Of a stretch of 64,000 nucleotides of DNA, positions 11,191 to 22,553 are shown piece after piece. Each line of letters begins with the position of its first letter. The stretch's first letter is position 1. The stretch lies in assembly GCA_014529385.2 (NCBI GenBank), contig CM043965.1, positions 13,906,412 to 13,970,411 on the forward strand, given 5' to 3'. The DNA is from Adiantum capillus-veneris (Eukaryota > Streptophyta > Polypodiopsida > Polypodiales > Pteridaceae). The translations under genes and the position numbers were made by a program. The notes beneath the pieces were generated by a model. That model had not been told where the DNA came from. It made no database searches and saw only the letters and a program-made list of their open reading frames with translations.

Positions 11191-11644
11191 TTTGGCAGTG
11201 TTCTGTATAACTCAAGGAAAGAACCACAAGAATCACAAGAATTTTTTTTTGCTTGTTGCGGTCGCACGAACCCAAGTTCACTTGGACGTGTCAATTTCTA
11301 ATCGTGTTTTTTAAAGAGTGACAGGAAACCCAAGAAAGAAGGGCTTGTCCAGCCTCCCCTTGTGTCTCTTTTCAATCATTGAGAGCGGACCGTGCACTTA
11401 GCGGCCGGCCAATCGATGTGAGGTGGGAAAAAGCAACCTTGGTGTGAGCGCAAGGCCGCCAAGGGGTGCGCCCGCGGAAAAGAGTAGAACTTGGGTGAAG
11501 AGAAGATCCTTCTCAAACACGGTTTGCAAGCGAAAGAAAACCTCAAGAACCTCAAGAACTCAAGACCCGCAAGCACCCAAGTTCCTCGTGAACTTAAGAA
11601 CCAAAGACCACAAGAATCCACAAGAACCCACACGACTTCAGTAG
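11191..11644 (+). other. leader of element F
   Basis: About 450 bases without a convincing gene. The last ~120 bases before the ATG are rich in CAAGAA-type words (CCTCAAGAACCTCAAGAACT), an A-rich tract low in structure, which is common ahead of gag in plant LTR elements. Confidence 0.5.
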
Positions 11645-12250
11645 ATGGTCATCACTCGAAGCGGAATGGATACTTCACTTGGAGGTGATGACCATGAGAG
11701 AGGCGAAGAAGAATTTTCCCCACCACGAGGTTTTTCCAACCCTCCCCCTTCACCATCTACGTCAAGGATTGCACTAACTCCTATGGAGGAGTTGAAGCAG
11801 TTGTTTAAGGAAAGATACTTAGAACGCAAAGAAAGAAAAGCAGAAAGAGAAGCAGAAAGAAAGGCCTACGAAGAACGAAGGGCAGCCATAGATCATGAAT
11901 ACGAAGAAGGAATGGCAGCCATAGAGCGTCAGTACGACTTGGAAGAAAAAGAAAGTCAAGCCAAATTTGATCGCGAGAACAAAGCAAGACAAGCAGAATT
12001 TGATCGTGAGAACAAAGCCATCAAAGAAAAGAGCAACCAACAGATGAAAGAGTTCTTGCGACTCTTTTCTCAAGTTCAGGCACAGATGCAAGAGATTCGG
12101 GAAAAGGAGACTCTCTCAGTCTCTTCTTCTCCAAAGCATGACACACAGGATTTGCTTGATTGTGAAAAGCATGATGATTTGAATGATAATGATGAGCATC
12201 ATGATTTGGATGCAATGACAAGCATGATGATTTGCATGATCAAGATGTGA
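11645..12250 (+). CDS. gag-like coiled-coil protein of element F (201 aa)
   Basis: The frame starts MVITRSGMDTS, 468 bases after the LTR. Residues ~1-40 are acidic and proline-rich. Residues ~45-155 form a long charged helix (ERKERKAEREAERKAYEER) with a tandem 12-residue repeat, AKFDRENKARQ then AEFDRENKAIK, predicting a coiled coil. Residues ~165-200 are rich in H and D. No CCHC knuckle or Trp-rich gag core is visible, so the assignment rests on position and element structure. The original frame appears to shift near 12220 into 12232-12567. Confidence 0.6.
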   Translation: MVITRSGMDTSLGGDDHERGEEEFSPPRGFSNPPPSPSTSRIALTPMEELKQLFKERYLERKERKAEREAERKAYEERRAAIDHEYEEGMAAIERQYDLEEKESQAKFDRENKARQAEFDRENKAIKEKSNQQMKEFLRLFSQVQAQMQEIREKETLSVSSSPKHDTQDLLDCEKHDDLNDNDEHHDLDAMTSMMICMIKM

Positions 12251-12567
12251 TTTCTCACAAGCATGATAAGTTGCATGAAGATGACGTGATTGTTCACAAG
12301 GATGATGAGGTAGTTGAAGCTTTTTCTAGCGAAGCTAACCTCGTAGATTCGATCGATCACGAAGAACCGATCTTGGCTTTCGAGTCGAGGTCCAAAGAAC
12401 CCCCACAGGACGATTCGATCATTCAGGAAGAGCCGATCTTGGCTCTCGAGCCTAGGTCCAACGAACCCTCACAGGAAGTATTATGTGTTCGCATGATTGA
12501 TAGCACGCATTGTTCGAGTGTTTTATTCGTGATCGTTTCCTGTAATTCGGTCAGCGTCTTTATGTGA
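12232..12567 (+). pseudogene. continuation of the F gag-like protein after a frameshift
   Basis: The H/D-rich stretch continues in this frame (DVISHKHDKLHEDDVIVHKD). A duplicated module follows, EEPILAFESRSKEP and then EEPILALEPRSNEP ~22 residues later. The repeat unit resembles short acidic interaction repeats but no named domain fits. It ends at 12567. Confidence 0.5.
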
Positions 12568-13212
12568 TCTCTTTTCATAGACATGACATATTGTATGCTG
12601 AGCACGTTTCTCTCATGGATGAGCACGAATGTATGCGGATTTCTCATGAAAAGCTGAAAAGTATGTAAGGAAGTCACATTCCATGTCTCTTCCTTGGCAT
12701 GACATAGTTTCCGAACAAGCACATGAAAGTATGAGCACCAAGAGTGGGCATTTCCATTGTGTTTTGCCACAGTTGATTGCTCTAGATCATAAGAGAAAGA
12801 TTCGATCTCATTGTTTGCATGTGTTTGATGAACGGGTTGTCACTCCGTCTCTATGTTCATCTACATTGCATACACAGTCTTCAGCGAAGACAAGATTTTT
12901 TCCATTCACTTTACGTGGAATGGGTATGTTCATGGTTTTGTGTTGGAAATGGTTTCGGGAATTTTCAGCCACGGAGGTTCTTGAAGAAGAAAGAAGCATG
13001 ACTCTCGACGAAGTTGAAGCATCGAAGGAAACACAGGAGACTTTGTGTCACTTTCGGCGTGGCCCAGAGAAGCAAGCGTTGCAGACCTTTATGAAGTTCA
13101 AGTACCGCATGACCCACACATCAGAGTGGGCCAGCGAAGAGTCCCTTCCACGATTCCGGATGCTTTTGGCGATCTCCCTCGACGCCATACAGTTCAGTAC
13201 CAGTACCTCACT
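12568..13212 (+). other. decayed internal sequence of element F
   Basis: No intact domain. The last ~170 bases before the polypurine tract are open in one frame (DLYEVQVPHDPHIRVGQRR) and resemble the proline- and arginine-rich tail that ends many gypsy polyproteins. This suggests descent from a longer element by internal deletion. That is inference. Confidence 0.4.
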
Positions 13213-13227
13213 TTGAAAAGGAGGGGA
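13213..13227 (+). other. polypurine tract of element F
   Basis: TTGAAAAGGAGGGGA immediately precedes the TGTCAC start of the 3' LTR, the expected site of plus-strand priming. Confidence 0.8.
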
Positions 13228-13859
13228 TGTCACCTGACACATCCAACCCTATGTGTCCGTGGACAAGCTCACAGATCTCACCTTCCCGCAACAGTTCCTC
13301 GCCGCACGGTTAGTTTCCGCAAGGTTTATAGTTTCAGCCCGGAAAACGCAGATTTCAGCATATGCGTTTTCAGTGCGTCGTCGTCGCATCGCCGTCATCG
13401 ACATCGTCACCGACATAGAGTCAAAATTCAGCAGATAGAACATTTGCAGATTTCAGCCCATAGTATTTTTGGACAGCAGTAGGAAGATTGCAGATTTCAG
13501 CCCTTAGGTCGACTTCATCATCACCGTCGTCATCGTCGACGTAGCCTAGACTTGCATCAGTCTCATGCATACCATTTGTACACGATTGTGCAATCATAAG
13601 TAGACCACTCTCGCCGACGAGAGTGGGGCCTTCGGAGGAGGGTTTTACAACGTCTCTGGTGTCGTATCTCTCTTCTCTCTCTATCTCTCAGTCTCATACA
13701 CTTGCACGCACAGTGTCCATGCACTTTGTTTGTGATCATAACATTCTCTCATTAAGAACGGAAGGCTCTACCTTCCATAAGAACATAAGGAACCTTGAGC
13801 ACAGTTCGCAGCACTCATTTTTGAGCAAAGTTCAAACAATCATTCCGCTGCACCTAACA
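13228..13859 (+). repeat. 3' LTR of element F with a ~640-bp U3 deletion
   Basis: It begins TGTCACCTGACACATCC, like the 5' LTR, then jumps after GTGGACAAGCTCA directly to the AGATCTCACCTTCC region found ~690 bases into the 5' LTR. The remainder matches to the CTAACA end. All GCGTTTT modules and the poly-C run are lost. Length is 632 bp against 1271 bp. Confidence 0.85.
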
Positions 13860-15275
13860 CCTATCCACTCAGAGTATGGGTAGAGACCTCAGCAGCTAGG
13901 GCAGTGATTACACATTAATTGGGCTAATTGAGATGCCGGTCTGGCGAGCTCGATGACCACTTGGTGTCGTGACAGATTGTTGCCGGATGATATCTCGGTA
14001 AAGAGGTGTGATAGCCGAAAAGGAATTCAGCCCAGAATTCTTGAGATCGAGTCTGCCATTCCAGACGTGGAACCAGGTTATGAGGGTGATACGGTGCTTT
14101 CATAGCATCAGGGTTGGTGGGGTTACTTTGATGGATCTGGCACAACCCTTCTCGTCAAGGATCTGGAATCAGTTTGTTTCATTCAGAGCAGGACTCCTCT
14201 ACACACATATGGATCCATTTTTACTTTGATGAGAAAGGGCCTGTTCTTTCTAGCCTTGCGTGGCCGCTGATCAGAGTTGTGGGTTCTTGTGGTAGAGAGC
14301 GATGCATGGATCCTCATCTCTTCAGAGATGAGGCTGCCTCTTGACTCGCTGTATTTTGGGCATCCGAGGCTTCTTTCGTACAAGTAGTGTGCCACCTATC
14401 CTAACAGAATATGCAAAAAAGGTGACTGGAGTATGGCCCTATACATCCGACGGCCATTGCCACTCGCCAGGATCCCAATATAGCTGAAACAAAGGACGAC
14501 CCTCCAAATCCAAAGCCTAACGGTTGCATGCAAGTTTATCACATGCTTTTATATATCAATTTTGGTGTGCATTGTGGGCTTTGAGAGTGGCACAGAGGAT
14601 TCCTTACTTCCATTGGTTGTTTACTCATGGTGATCTTTGAGTTGGCTCTTCCGTGATCCTCTATGTGTACACTGTACAAGGAGGATTGTAGAGACTCTTC
14701 AGCCACTGCATTTGGGGTTGTATCACATCACTCCTTGTTTGAAGAGCTCTTGCACTTCTTTCCAGAGCAGGGGTTCAGTTTGACTTTCTTACGTGGGGAG
14801 CAATCTAGTGGTTGTTGCATTCTCCTGGCGCGCATCCTTCTGGGTATCATACTCAAGGTTCCCATGAGATACCCTGTAGCTGTCAGTATCTGTGGCAGGG
14901 CCGTCACATTCTCAACGCTGCACCATCCTCTACTGTGACCATCCTTGGAAACATTTGGGTGGATATTATCCACACTCTACGTAGCTAGTGGGATTCAGCA
15001 GCGGGTTTCCTCAAGGGCAGCTGGGAGCTCAGGCTTGCTTTCTTATCAGACGATGCCCTGATGTTCTTCAGTTTTGTCAGGGGTCACATTCAGTGGCATT
15101 AATCGCCACCGTCGTGGTTCATCCTACACTCCTCTCATACCCCACCTTGAGGAGTTAGATCCGGTGGATCCTCCCTAATCCACCTTTGGTTTACACTTCA
15201 GCCCTGTACACCCTGCGAGATAGGCTATTTCTAGCATCTCCGAGATTCTATTGTACTCAGATTTATAGAGATGAT
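13860..15275 (+). pseudogene. second LINE, C-terminal region and 3' UTR
   Basis: This continues the ORF2 protein interrupted at 9906. Near 14663-14760 the translation reads CTLYKEDCRDSSATAFGVV, a degraded form of the CxxC...HCFWxC zf-RVT knuckle. The rest is broken by stops. The LINE probably ends near 15275, before the CA repeat, but no clean poly(A) tail is visible. Confidence 0.6.
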
Positions 15276-15279
15276 CTTT

Positions 15280-15280
<1 letters not shown>

Positions 15281-15328
<48 letters not shown>

Positions 15329-15360
15329 TGAAATGAAATGAAATGAAATGAAATGAAATG
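15281..15360. repeat. compound microsatellite (CA)n then (AAATG)n
   Basis: About 23 CA units are followed by six to seven AAATG/GAAAT units. It sits at the 3' end of the second LINE and may have grown from its tail. Confidence 0.95.
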
Positions 15361-15539
15361 TTATATAAACGTCTTCGAAAGGCCAAAATGACCTATGAGA
15401 CCAAAAAGTTACAATTGGTGAATCTGATATCGAAAGTACAAAGAACTAACACTAAAAAACATTAAGGAAATGAATCTGAAGCTGATTCGGAATTGAAACG
15501 AGATTTGAGAAGGGGGGGGGGGGGGGGGGGGGGGGTGTT
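15361..15539. other. short spacer with a poly-G run
   Basis: The stretch is A-rich, with a ~35-codon open frame that has no recognisable motif, then an uninterrupted G run at about 15513-15535. The length of such a run is unreliable in sequencing. Confidence 0.6.
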
Positions 15540-15662
15540 GGTGGTTTAAATGAGATCTCTCATCGGTCGCTGGCGAATCTCATCAACATCCTCCATGGTC
15601 AGTACTCTGGTTGGGCGTCTTGCATGTCGAGCTAGAGTGATCTGTATCTTCTGCTACAGCAT

Positions 15663-16530
15663 TCATCGATGGTGGGAGACCCCTCGAGGTCGTGGGCGTC
15701 TGGATCTTCCTAGAATGGCTCGGTCAATCAACGTACCTCTAGTGGGGGTGGGCTCTGAGATCTGTTGTGGTGACTGCTCCTCTGCCTCTCCCCTGGCTTG
15801 TGTGATTCGTCTCTGAGACTGTCTCTCCCCTGATGTCCTCAGCAAGCTCCCCCTAAGTCTGCGTAGCTCTAGCAGGAACAATCCGAGACATCTCTGATCC
15901 TCGTATCTCATGACTCTAGAAAATGGTCCAAAACCCTCTCTGAACAGACAATGGAAGCGGCCATGTAGCTCATAGTACGCTAGGCAATGACATGTGTAGT
16001 GCAGCTCTTTCTCTAGTTCTAAGTGAGATAGGTGACATATCCTGGCCCCACTGGTACCCCTCGAAATCGGCCAATCTCGATCTAGAGCTGATGTGAGGAT
16101 GTGCGTATCTGCCCAATAGCGCATCGTATCCCATGAGATAAGCGTGTATCCATGTATGCAAGCCTAGTCACAAAATTGTCCGTGAAGAAGATGCTCTCTG
16201 TAAAAGGCCATATTCGCTCCCAACTCCTGTGTCGGCTGTATCCATGTGCTCTTGGTATCTAGCTGAATCAGATCCTGGCGTACGAGTCTGGTGATCTCTG
16301 TCCGTGAGAGACAAGGAGGGTGCTGCCAGGGAGTATTGAAACAGAGGCAATCTATCCATGCTAAAACCATGTGACTGAAACCATGATGTCATCTGTCCAT
16401 TCCAGCATGCTGTATCGCCTTGTAGCGCTAGTTGTCGAGATGACTCTAGGTCAAGCCGAGCATATCTGTCCCTGGGGAGATCCCATAAATTGTTGATAGA
16501 GGATACTGATCTAGTCAATGCCTCAACCAC
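15663..16530 (-). pseudogene. third LINE, C-terminal region with Cys/His motif
   Basis: Two to three overlapping frames cover the C-terminal third. In 16124-15663 the stretch CHLSHLELEKELHYTCHCLA carries regularly spaced Cys and His, like the C-terminal zinc motif of this LINE type. FHCLFREGFGPFSRVMRYED follows. A G run at 16531-16540 interrupts the frame. The 3' end lies near 15540-15660 without a visible poly(A). Confidence 0.7.
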
Positions 16531-16672
16531 GGGGGGGGGGGCGCCGCTAGCTCGGCTCGGATAATCTCATGCGGCATTGAGGCCTTAGCCCGAATCATGC
16601 GAGCGATCATAAAGACCAGAGGCCTCTCCATACATCTCCGTCCATCTATGTTGCCAGATCTCCCATGATGGT

Positions 16673-17446
16673 CTACTGAGGTCCCCATACTTGAACTCCG
16701 TAGAGCATAGCTAAGGTCACTAGAGTGTCACAAAGCCATAGCTTTGTTCGTGGTTCCTGAAACTGAACGTGCGAACACATCCTCTCCAGTCCTCCCAAGG
16801 CTGCATATGCTCTCGTCAATCTAGTCTCTGATGCTCTCATCAGTGAAAACACCGGTCCACCGAAAACTACCCCAAGATAGGTATATGCATCTGTGTACTC
16901 CACAGTCTCCTGGCCATACGTAAATGTGGGTGCTGACCTCCTGACCCACTGTGGTGTGGTGTTGAACACCATAACCTTGGTTTTCCCAAGGTTGACAAAC
17001 AATCCACTGTCGTGAGCAAATGTATGCAAAGCATCTAAATGACGTTCCATCCCCTCTGGAGGTCAGAAATCAACACAATATCATCAACATATAGTAACAA
17101 CAGAATCCATGTCCCTGCTAGCTGAGCCCCTCTGACGCTCTACATAGTCTAAAAACTCATCCACATACATCCCAAAAAGAGTCGGAGATAAGGGGCATCC
17201 CTGCTTCACTCCAATATTGGAGTGGACCATGTCAGACATTCCCTCAGTAGTGCGTACCTGCCCCATCACTGTCCTGTATAAAGCCAGAATACCCCATATC
17301 AGCTCTATAGGCACACCCATGTCCTGTAGTCTGCGTATAAGTCTGGCTCTTGGCACTGTGTCAAAAGCTTTGCGGAAATCTACAAAGCTACAGTAGATCC
17401 TCATTCTACCACCTGATGAAAGCAAAACAAATCGTCCAAAATACAC
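16673..17446 (-). pseudogene. third LINE, RT catalytic core and thumb
   Basis: The first frame (17446-17084) gives CSFVDFRKAFDTVPRARLI with the first catalytic aspartate and then IGVKQGCPLSPTLFGMYVDE. It ends just before the position of the YADD box, which falls in the frameshifted gap near 17050-17084 (a DDI remnant is readable there). The second frame (17050-16673) gives HDSGLFVNLGKTKVMVFN, YTYLGVVFGG and LWLCDTLVTLAMLYGVQVWG, the thumb blocks that follow YADD. Confidence 0.85.
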
Positions 17447-18195
17447 CGAACCTGAACAAAACCTGTCTGAGAACTATGTATAAGGTCCGGCAAAAAAGGA
17501 CGCAGTCTAACACTAATCAATTTTGCCAATATCTTATAAACTGAAGAGAGGAGAGAGATGGACCGCCACTGTCGCAAACGAGTGGTGTCCCCTCCCTCCA
17601 GGATAAGGCTTGAACACATCGATTGCGGCATAAGACCGGCACCAAATTTATCATGGTAGCCTCTCAAAATCCACAATTGTACTACATCCCAGTAAGTCAT
17701 AAAAGACCCTCTGGTGAGAAAAGAGCCAAACCATGCACTACGTCTTGCAACTCATCCAATGAAAAAGGAGCCATCAATTGCACGCACATGTCTATAGTCA
17801 CTCACCTCCTTGTATGGTTCCAGGCATGATCTCTAGCTCGTAAAACCTCTAGAGTAACTGCCCCTACTGTGAACAAGTGCTCGTAGAATCCGAAGTAATA
17901 GCTACCACCTGATCCGGCTCTGTATGCAACACCCCTAAAGAATCTCTTATCGCACGCATCGTAGACTCGGCTGGTCTCTCATTGCAAGGCACAAAAATCC
18001 TTGTTCATCCTATTCCCTCTCAAGATCCAATGGGATGCCGAAGCATGGGAGTAAAACTCCAATCACATGGAGCCAGTGTAGCTCCTCTCTAAGATCTCTG
18101 TATGTCTACCTGTAAAGTAAGGATCATCTAGTGAGTCCTGAAGGATGCGCTGAAACCGGCCCGTAGGGTGGTGCACGTAGGCTTTCACCCGAAAC
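17401..18195 (-). pseudogene. third LINE, pre-RT linker and RT N-terminus
   Basis: In changing frames the minus strand gives a GNRMNKDF-like block near 18000, DSLGVLHTEPDQVVAITSDF with FYEHLF near 17880-17950, APFSLDELQDVVHGLA near 17740, and from 17700 a 99-codon open frame with RGYHDKFGAGLMPQS, RQWRSISLLSSVYKILAKLI and SSQTGFVQVRCILDDL. These are RT blocks in the normal order. Confidence 0.8.
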
Positions 18196-18241
18196 TTTAC
18201 TTTAGACTTTAGGACACTGAGAAACTTTGCAAATACAAACC

Positions 18242-18984
18242 TGTAACAGGAATTGATACTTCAAACACACACGGCTTGGAAGCTAGAGCGCTACCAAGCA
18301 GACGCCGACAACTGTTGGCCCCAAAGACTGGCGCTCCTTTTGGTATTTCTTTATTGTATTCAAAGATGGAATAAAACCTGTGATTTCCTACAAGCTGCCC
18401 TGCATAATCTGAGCTGAAAATGACCTGTTTTGGGCCGATTTCGGCAACACAACCGAACTAGGAAGCTTCACAAACAGTATCCCCACCCAAAAAGTGACTT
18501 TCCCGACATATACGGACACTATGCAAAACCTGGCAAGAATCTGCAGCACGCTGAATTCTCTGTTTTCTGCCCTGAAATGTGCCAGATCACTCGCACAATG
18601 GTCCCCTTGCGTCCCCAGACCTCCCTAGGGGTATTTAAACCTACAAAAATACACAGCAGGCTGTATTTCCCAGTTTTGGGCTCCATTTCGCGAGCCGGTT
18701 GCATCTATAGCAAGTCCTCGAGCTCCCGCACCTGTAGGGCTACTTGCCCTTTGAATCAGACGAGATTTCTTGCGTGAAATCTCTCCGAATTCACCTGTAC
18801 CTGCTGGGGATTAGCAACTAGCTAATCCAATACCTGTGCAAGAGGCTCTTGCCTCGGCCACGCATGAACCCACACAACTGTACATAGGTCAAATGAAGAG
18901 CCCTCTTGTGGGGAATCACATAGCAGCACGGAGGGGAGAGAGAGAGCAGTGAATGTTGTGCAAGGCTTCAGTTCTTGCACTTCC
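18242..18984 (-). repeat. LTR-like fragment (family C) interrupted by element B
   Basis: It begins TGTAACAGGAATTG, like the LTR ends of elements A and B, and at 18313-18353 carries the TTGGCCCCAAAGACTGGCGC module found in those LTRs. The rest differs from A and B, so it is another family. The other boundary is not visible before B interrupts at 18985. No primer site or coding sequence goes with it. It could be a solo LTR. Confidence 0.45.
18861..18984. repeat. left part of tandem unit T-B, copy 1
   Basis: CGCATGAACCCACACAACTG through CTTGCACTTCC is repeated, diverged, at 32241-32362. Copy 1 continues on the far side of element B at 32171-32240. See the matching entry there. Confidence 0.75.
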
Positions 18985-19658
18985 TGTAACACACTTGACA
19001 CTCCAAAGCGAGAATCTATTGCAACAGCACAAATAACCACTTCAAAACAGTTCACAGTTCACAAATGATTCAACACTTGCCCGGCGGAGTTCCGTGCCTA
19101 GAGATATTGGCCCCAAAGACTGGCGCCCCTTTCAGTATTTCTTTTTGTATTAATCGGAGTTCAAAGTACAAGAGTGCGGGCAGGCGCTCACACTCAGACT
19201 CTGCGTCCAGATGCTCTGAGTTATGAGGCCCTGCCTGCATATTTAAAGAGTACAAGGGATGCAAAAAGCAGAGCCCCAAAAAGCTTCAGAAGCTGAAAAT
19301 CAAAAGCTTTTAAAATAAAGCAAAAGCTTCTCTCACAAGCTCTCTTGAGCCCTAAAATAAAGCAAAAAGCTTCTCTCTCTAACTCTCTTGCTTAGTAAAA
19401 GCAAGTCATCCCCAAAAGCTCTAACCCTCTCTTGCGTAGAAATCAGCCAGCTTTTGCGTAGAAAACTCCGTACAGCTTTTTGCCACGTCAGCAGCGTGGA
19501 AATTGCGAGGGTCCGTATGGCAGTGCCACATCAACATGCAGCGCAAATTTTGGTGCCACGTCACTGCCATGTCTGTATTTCAACCAAACTATATCCGGGA
19601 TTGTCCATGCCATTGTGTGTGTGTACACATGGGCAGCCACGTCATCACATTTGTGACA
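18985..19658 (-). repeat. 3' LTR of element B (674 bp)
   Basis: TGTAACACACTTGACACTCC to CATTTGTGACA. It matches 31475-32165 along its whole length with many substitutions and small indels, and carries the shared TTGGCCCCAAAGACTGGCGC module at about 19108. Confidence 0.9.
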
Positions 19659-20346
19659 TACCCCCCTCTTGAAAGCATTGTAATCGCCCTCGATTACGCC
19701 TGCAAAACAGACAGAAGCCATAAACTGTCTTAGCAAACACTGACTGTTAGTACCGACGCACTAGGAACACACATCTAGCACATGTACCAATCGACAGTCA
19801 CATCACACAACATCACAGGACATCACTTGACATCACAGGACATCACATGACAAATCACATTCAACATTCATTCGGATCTTAGACCATGATTTATCGGCAA
19901 TGCAATTAGCAATCCCATCTAGATCCACTCACGACCTAATAGATGCCCGATTGACTAACCCCTATTGCAACCATGTCTGTTCAAGATCATTCAGACCAAA
20001 ATGCTGCAGTCATCTCGTCTATCAGTTCCTGAAATCAAACAAGTCAAGAACGAGTCAGTTTCATATTTTCCAAAATTCCATTTCATAAAGTCATACAGCA
20101 GAATACTGTCAGCTCTCAGTATCCCTGAAGCTCAAAGAGACATCATTGACTCTAGTATTCTAAAAATGGAGGCATCTGTTGACAAAGGAGCGGAGTAACT
20201 CCCCTCTTGTGCAAACCCACTGCACCAGATCTTCGGCCAAGCTAAATTTCGGGTTCCATTTGGAATAGACTATGCTAAACCAAAAGCTTCAAGGTAAAGA
20301 TTCGCATTCCGAGGAATATCTGCTAGGTCTTCCTCCTCCATTCGCT
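19659..20346 (-). other. 3' noncoding region of element B with ACATCAC repeats and polypurine tract
   Basis: On the minus strand, AAGAGGGGGGTA directly precedes the LTR start and is the polypurine tract. At about 19797-19861 the plus strand has five to six copies of a ten-base ACATCACNNG word. Element A has the same array at 24134-24180. No reading frame is present. Confidence 0.7.
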
Positions 20347-22553
20347 TCACATCCATTGCGAAGTAGGTCTTGAATTTAACCAAGAACCGTCAATTCGCTT
20401 TACCTTCTTTCTTTCTTTTTGTGTCAATTTCTGTTCTGGAACGAGTATATGCTCGTTTTCGTCCAATTCGGGTTGCACATCAAGCTTCCCATCATCGGGC
20501 ACATCGCCTTCAAAAGTCTTTAAGAGACTCACATGAAAAACATTGTGAATCCTACAAGTATTCTGGCAGCTTCAGTCCAAAGGAGATATCATTTACCTTT
20601 TCGGAAAATCTAGAAAGGTCCACACTATCTCATGCTAAGCTTTCAAAGAAGCCGCTCCTTTCCCTTTTTTTTTTTTTCCTTTCTCGGGAGTGCCTTCCCA
20701 TAATGTAAGAGCACCCAATCATTCTCCTTCAATTTCAAATGGCGACAATGGCGATCTGCTGCCTTTTTCTGTCTTTCCTGAAATTTATGCAAAGCCTTCC
20801 GGACCAAGTCCCTCGTGAACTGTTCGGCTTCAAAGAAAAATTTTATCTTTCGTGCTAAGGAAGGGTGGAACCTTCATAGCAAATTCAAGAATCTCAAATG
20901 GCACCTTCCTCATCAAAGAGTTAATTGTGTTTCTGTAGGCATATTCCACCAAAAGGTAAAAACCTTTCCCAAGTAGTGTTCTGATCCAACAAAGAAGACT
21001 TCAACAAATCCAATACCACTGAATTAGCAATCTCTAATCTCAGTCTACGCGTGGAACGATGACGAGAACTGCAACCGCGTGCCTATGTTCTCCCAAATAG
21101 CCGTCCGAAACGAACTCGTGAACCTGGGGTCCCTGTCGGAGACAATTGTCTCAAGCATGCCATGTAATCTAAAGACATGGGCAATAAACAGTCGTGCCCA
21201 CGCTGTGTTCTCGGGAGATGAAATCCATTGCAATACTTTCCCTGGGGCGGGTGGGTATGGGTAAAAGGATGTAACAATCCCTGTGCTTTATGCCTGTCAA
21301 ACTTCACCTTTTGGCATACCAAGCAACTGTGCACAATCTTGTCCACATCCTTCTTGAGTCTCGGCCAAAAGAAGTATCTCTCTACCCCCTTCAAGGTGGT
21401 AGCAATGCATCGGTGACCCGTAAAAGGCGGACAGTGGCATTCGGTTAGAATTTTTTTCCCCGGTTGTGTAAGGCACAACATGGTTTTCTTCATCAAGTAG
21501 CCATCCCGAATGGAATAGTCCGCTACTATCTCCCCTTTCTGTATTCAACTGAATACATATGCAAAATCTATTCTGTGGTGTACCGACCGACCATATCCTC
21601 GAAGCTCCTATGATGTCTCGCAGAAATAGCCAGAACCAACAGCTTTCGGGACAAAGTATTTGCCATCAATTTCTTTTGTCCCTGCACACGACAATCCAGA
21701 AGTAAACCGTGACAAAATGTTTGCTCACCACGTCTGCTTTTTCCGATAGCTACTTCCGTGACAAGAAGTAGCGTAAACTCCCATCATCTATGAAAACCGT
21801 AAAATCGGCTCCGAGTAGGTAATGTCGCCACTGAATAAGAGCATGGATAGCCGCCAAAAACTCTTTCTCACAAATCTATGCAGTCAATCGTCTCTCGTAG
21901 GCGACATTGGCCTTCTTACATTAAGACCGCATCCAGACTACGACCACAAGTATCACAATATACTTCAAACGACTTCTGCAAGTCCGGTAAAGTCAAAATT
22001 GGTCCCGTAGTCAATTTCTCTTTCAAAGTCTGAAAGGCAGTCACCTCTGTGGGTCCCCACGAGAAAGGGACTCTTTTCTGTTTCAAGATATGCACAGGGG
22101 AAGCAACCTTTGCAAACTTTTGAATGAACCGCCTGTAGTACGAACACAGTGCCAAGAAGCTTCTAACTTCCTGGACATTCTTCAAATGGGGCCAATCACG
22201 GATAGTCTTTATCTTGGCCGGATCCATCTGCACTCCTGCTTCTTACACGATGTGTTCCAAAACGTGTATCTCTGGTAGGAAAAATTTTCACTTTTCTTTG
22301 CATTAATCACTAACTTGTGATCTCGTAATGCTTGAAAGACTTGAAACAGATGATCTCTATGTTCTGCCTCATCCTTGGAGAAAACAATGATGTCGTCAAA
22401 GGAAGTGCCAACAAATAGTCTATACTCTTGAAAAATCTTGTCCATCATCCGGTTAAATGTCGCAGGAGCATTGGTTAAGCCAAAAGGTGTCACCAAAAAC
22501 TCAAATAACCCAAAAGTCATCCGAAAGGCCGTCTTGTAGACGTCTTCCGGCAC
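20347..22553 (-). pseudogene. element B pol: RT, RNase H, integrase, chromodomain (decayed)
   Basis: From right to left: LVTPFGLTNAPATFNRMMDK and SFDDIIVFSKDEA (RT catalytic box, 22209-22553), a truncated connection and RNase H region (21916-22233), integrase zinc and core pieces ([53 protein letters not shown]; 21045-21548), then the C-terminal VSLLKTFEGDVPDDG and a degraded chromodomain with ILVPEQKL (20347-20532). Frames change many times. All domains have counterparts in element A. Confidence 0.85.

Larger units (their letters stand above)
9907..13859 (+). mobile_element. element F: gag-only, non-autonomous LTR retrotransposon
   Basis: The element has two LTRs of one family (TGTCAC...CTAACA), an initiator-Met PBS, one gag-like ORF, degraded coding sequence and a polypurine tract before the 3' LTR. 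No RT, RNase H or integrase is found in the ~2 kb internal region, so it fits the TR-GAG or LARD type that depends on an autonomous partner. It sits inside the second LINE. The flanks (tatat left, cctat right) do not give a clean target duplication. Confidence 0.75.
15540..18195 (-). mobile_element. third L1-like LINE, minus strand, 5'-truncated
   Basis: From right to left: the pre-RT linker, RT blocks, and a C-terminal cysteine/histidine region. The endonuclease is missing at the right end. The RT style (FVDFRKAFDTVPR, VKQGCPLSPTLFGMYVDE) differs from the two plus-strand LINEs and is the type I associate with fern, lycophyte and bryophyte elements. Every part is interrupted by stops or frameshifts. 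Confidence 0.85.
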
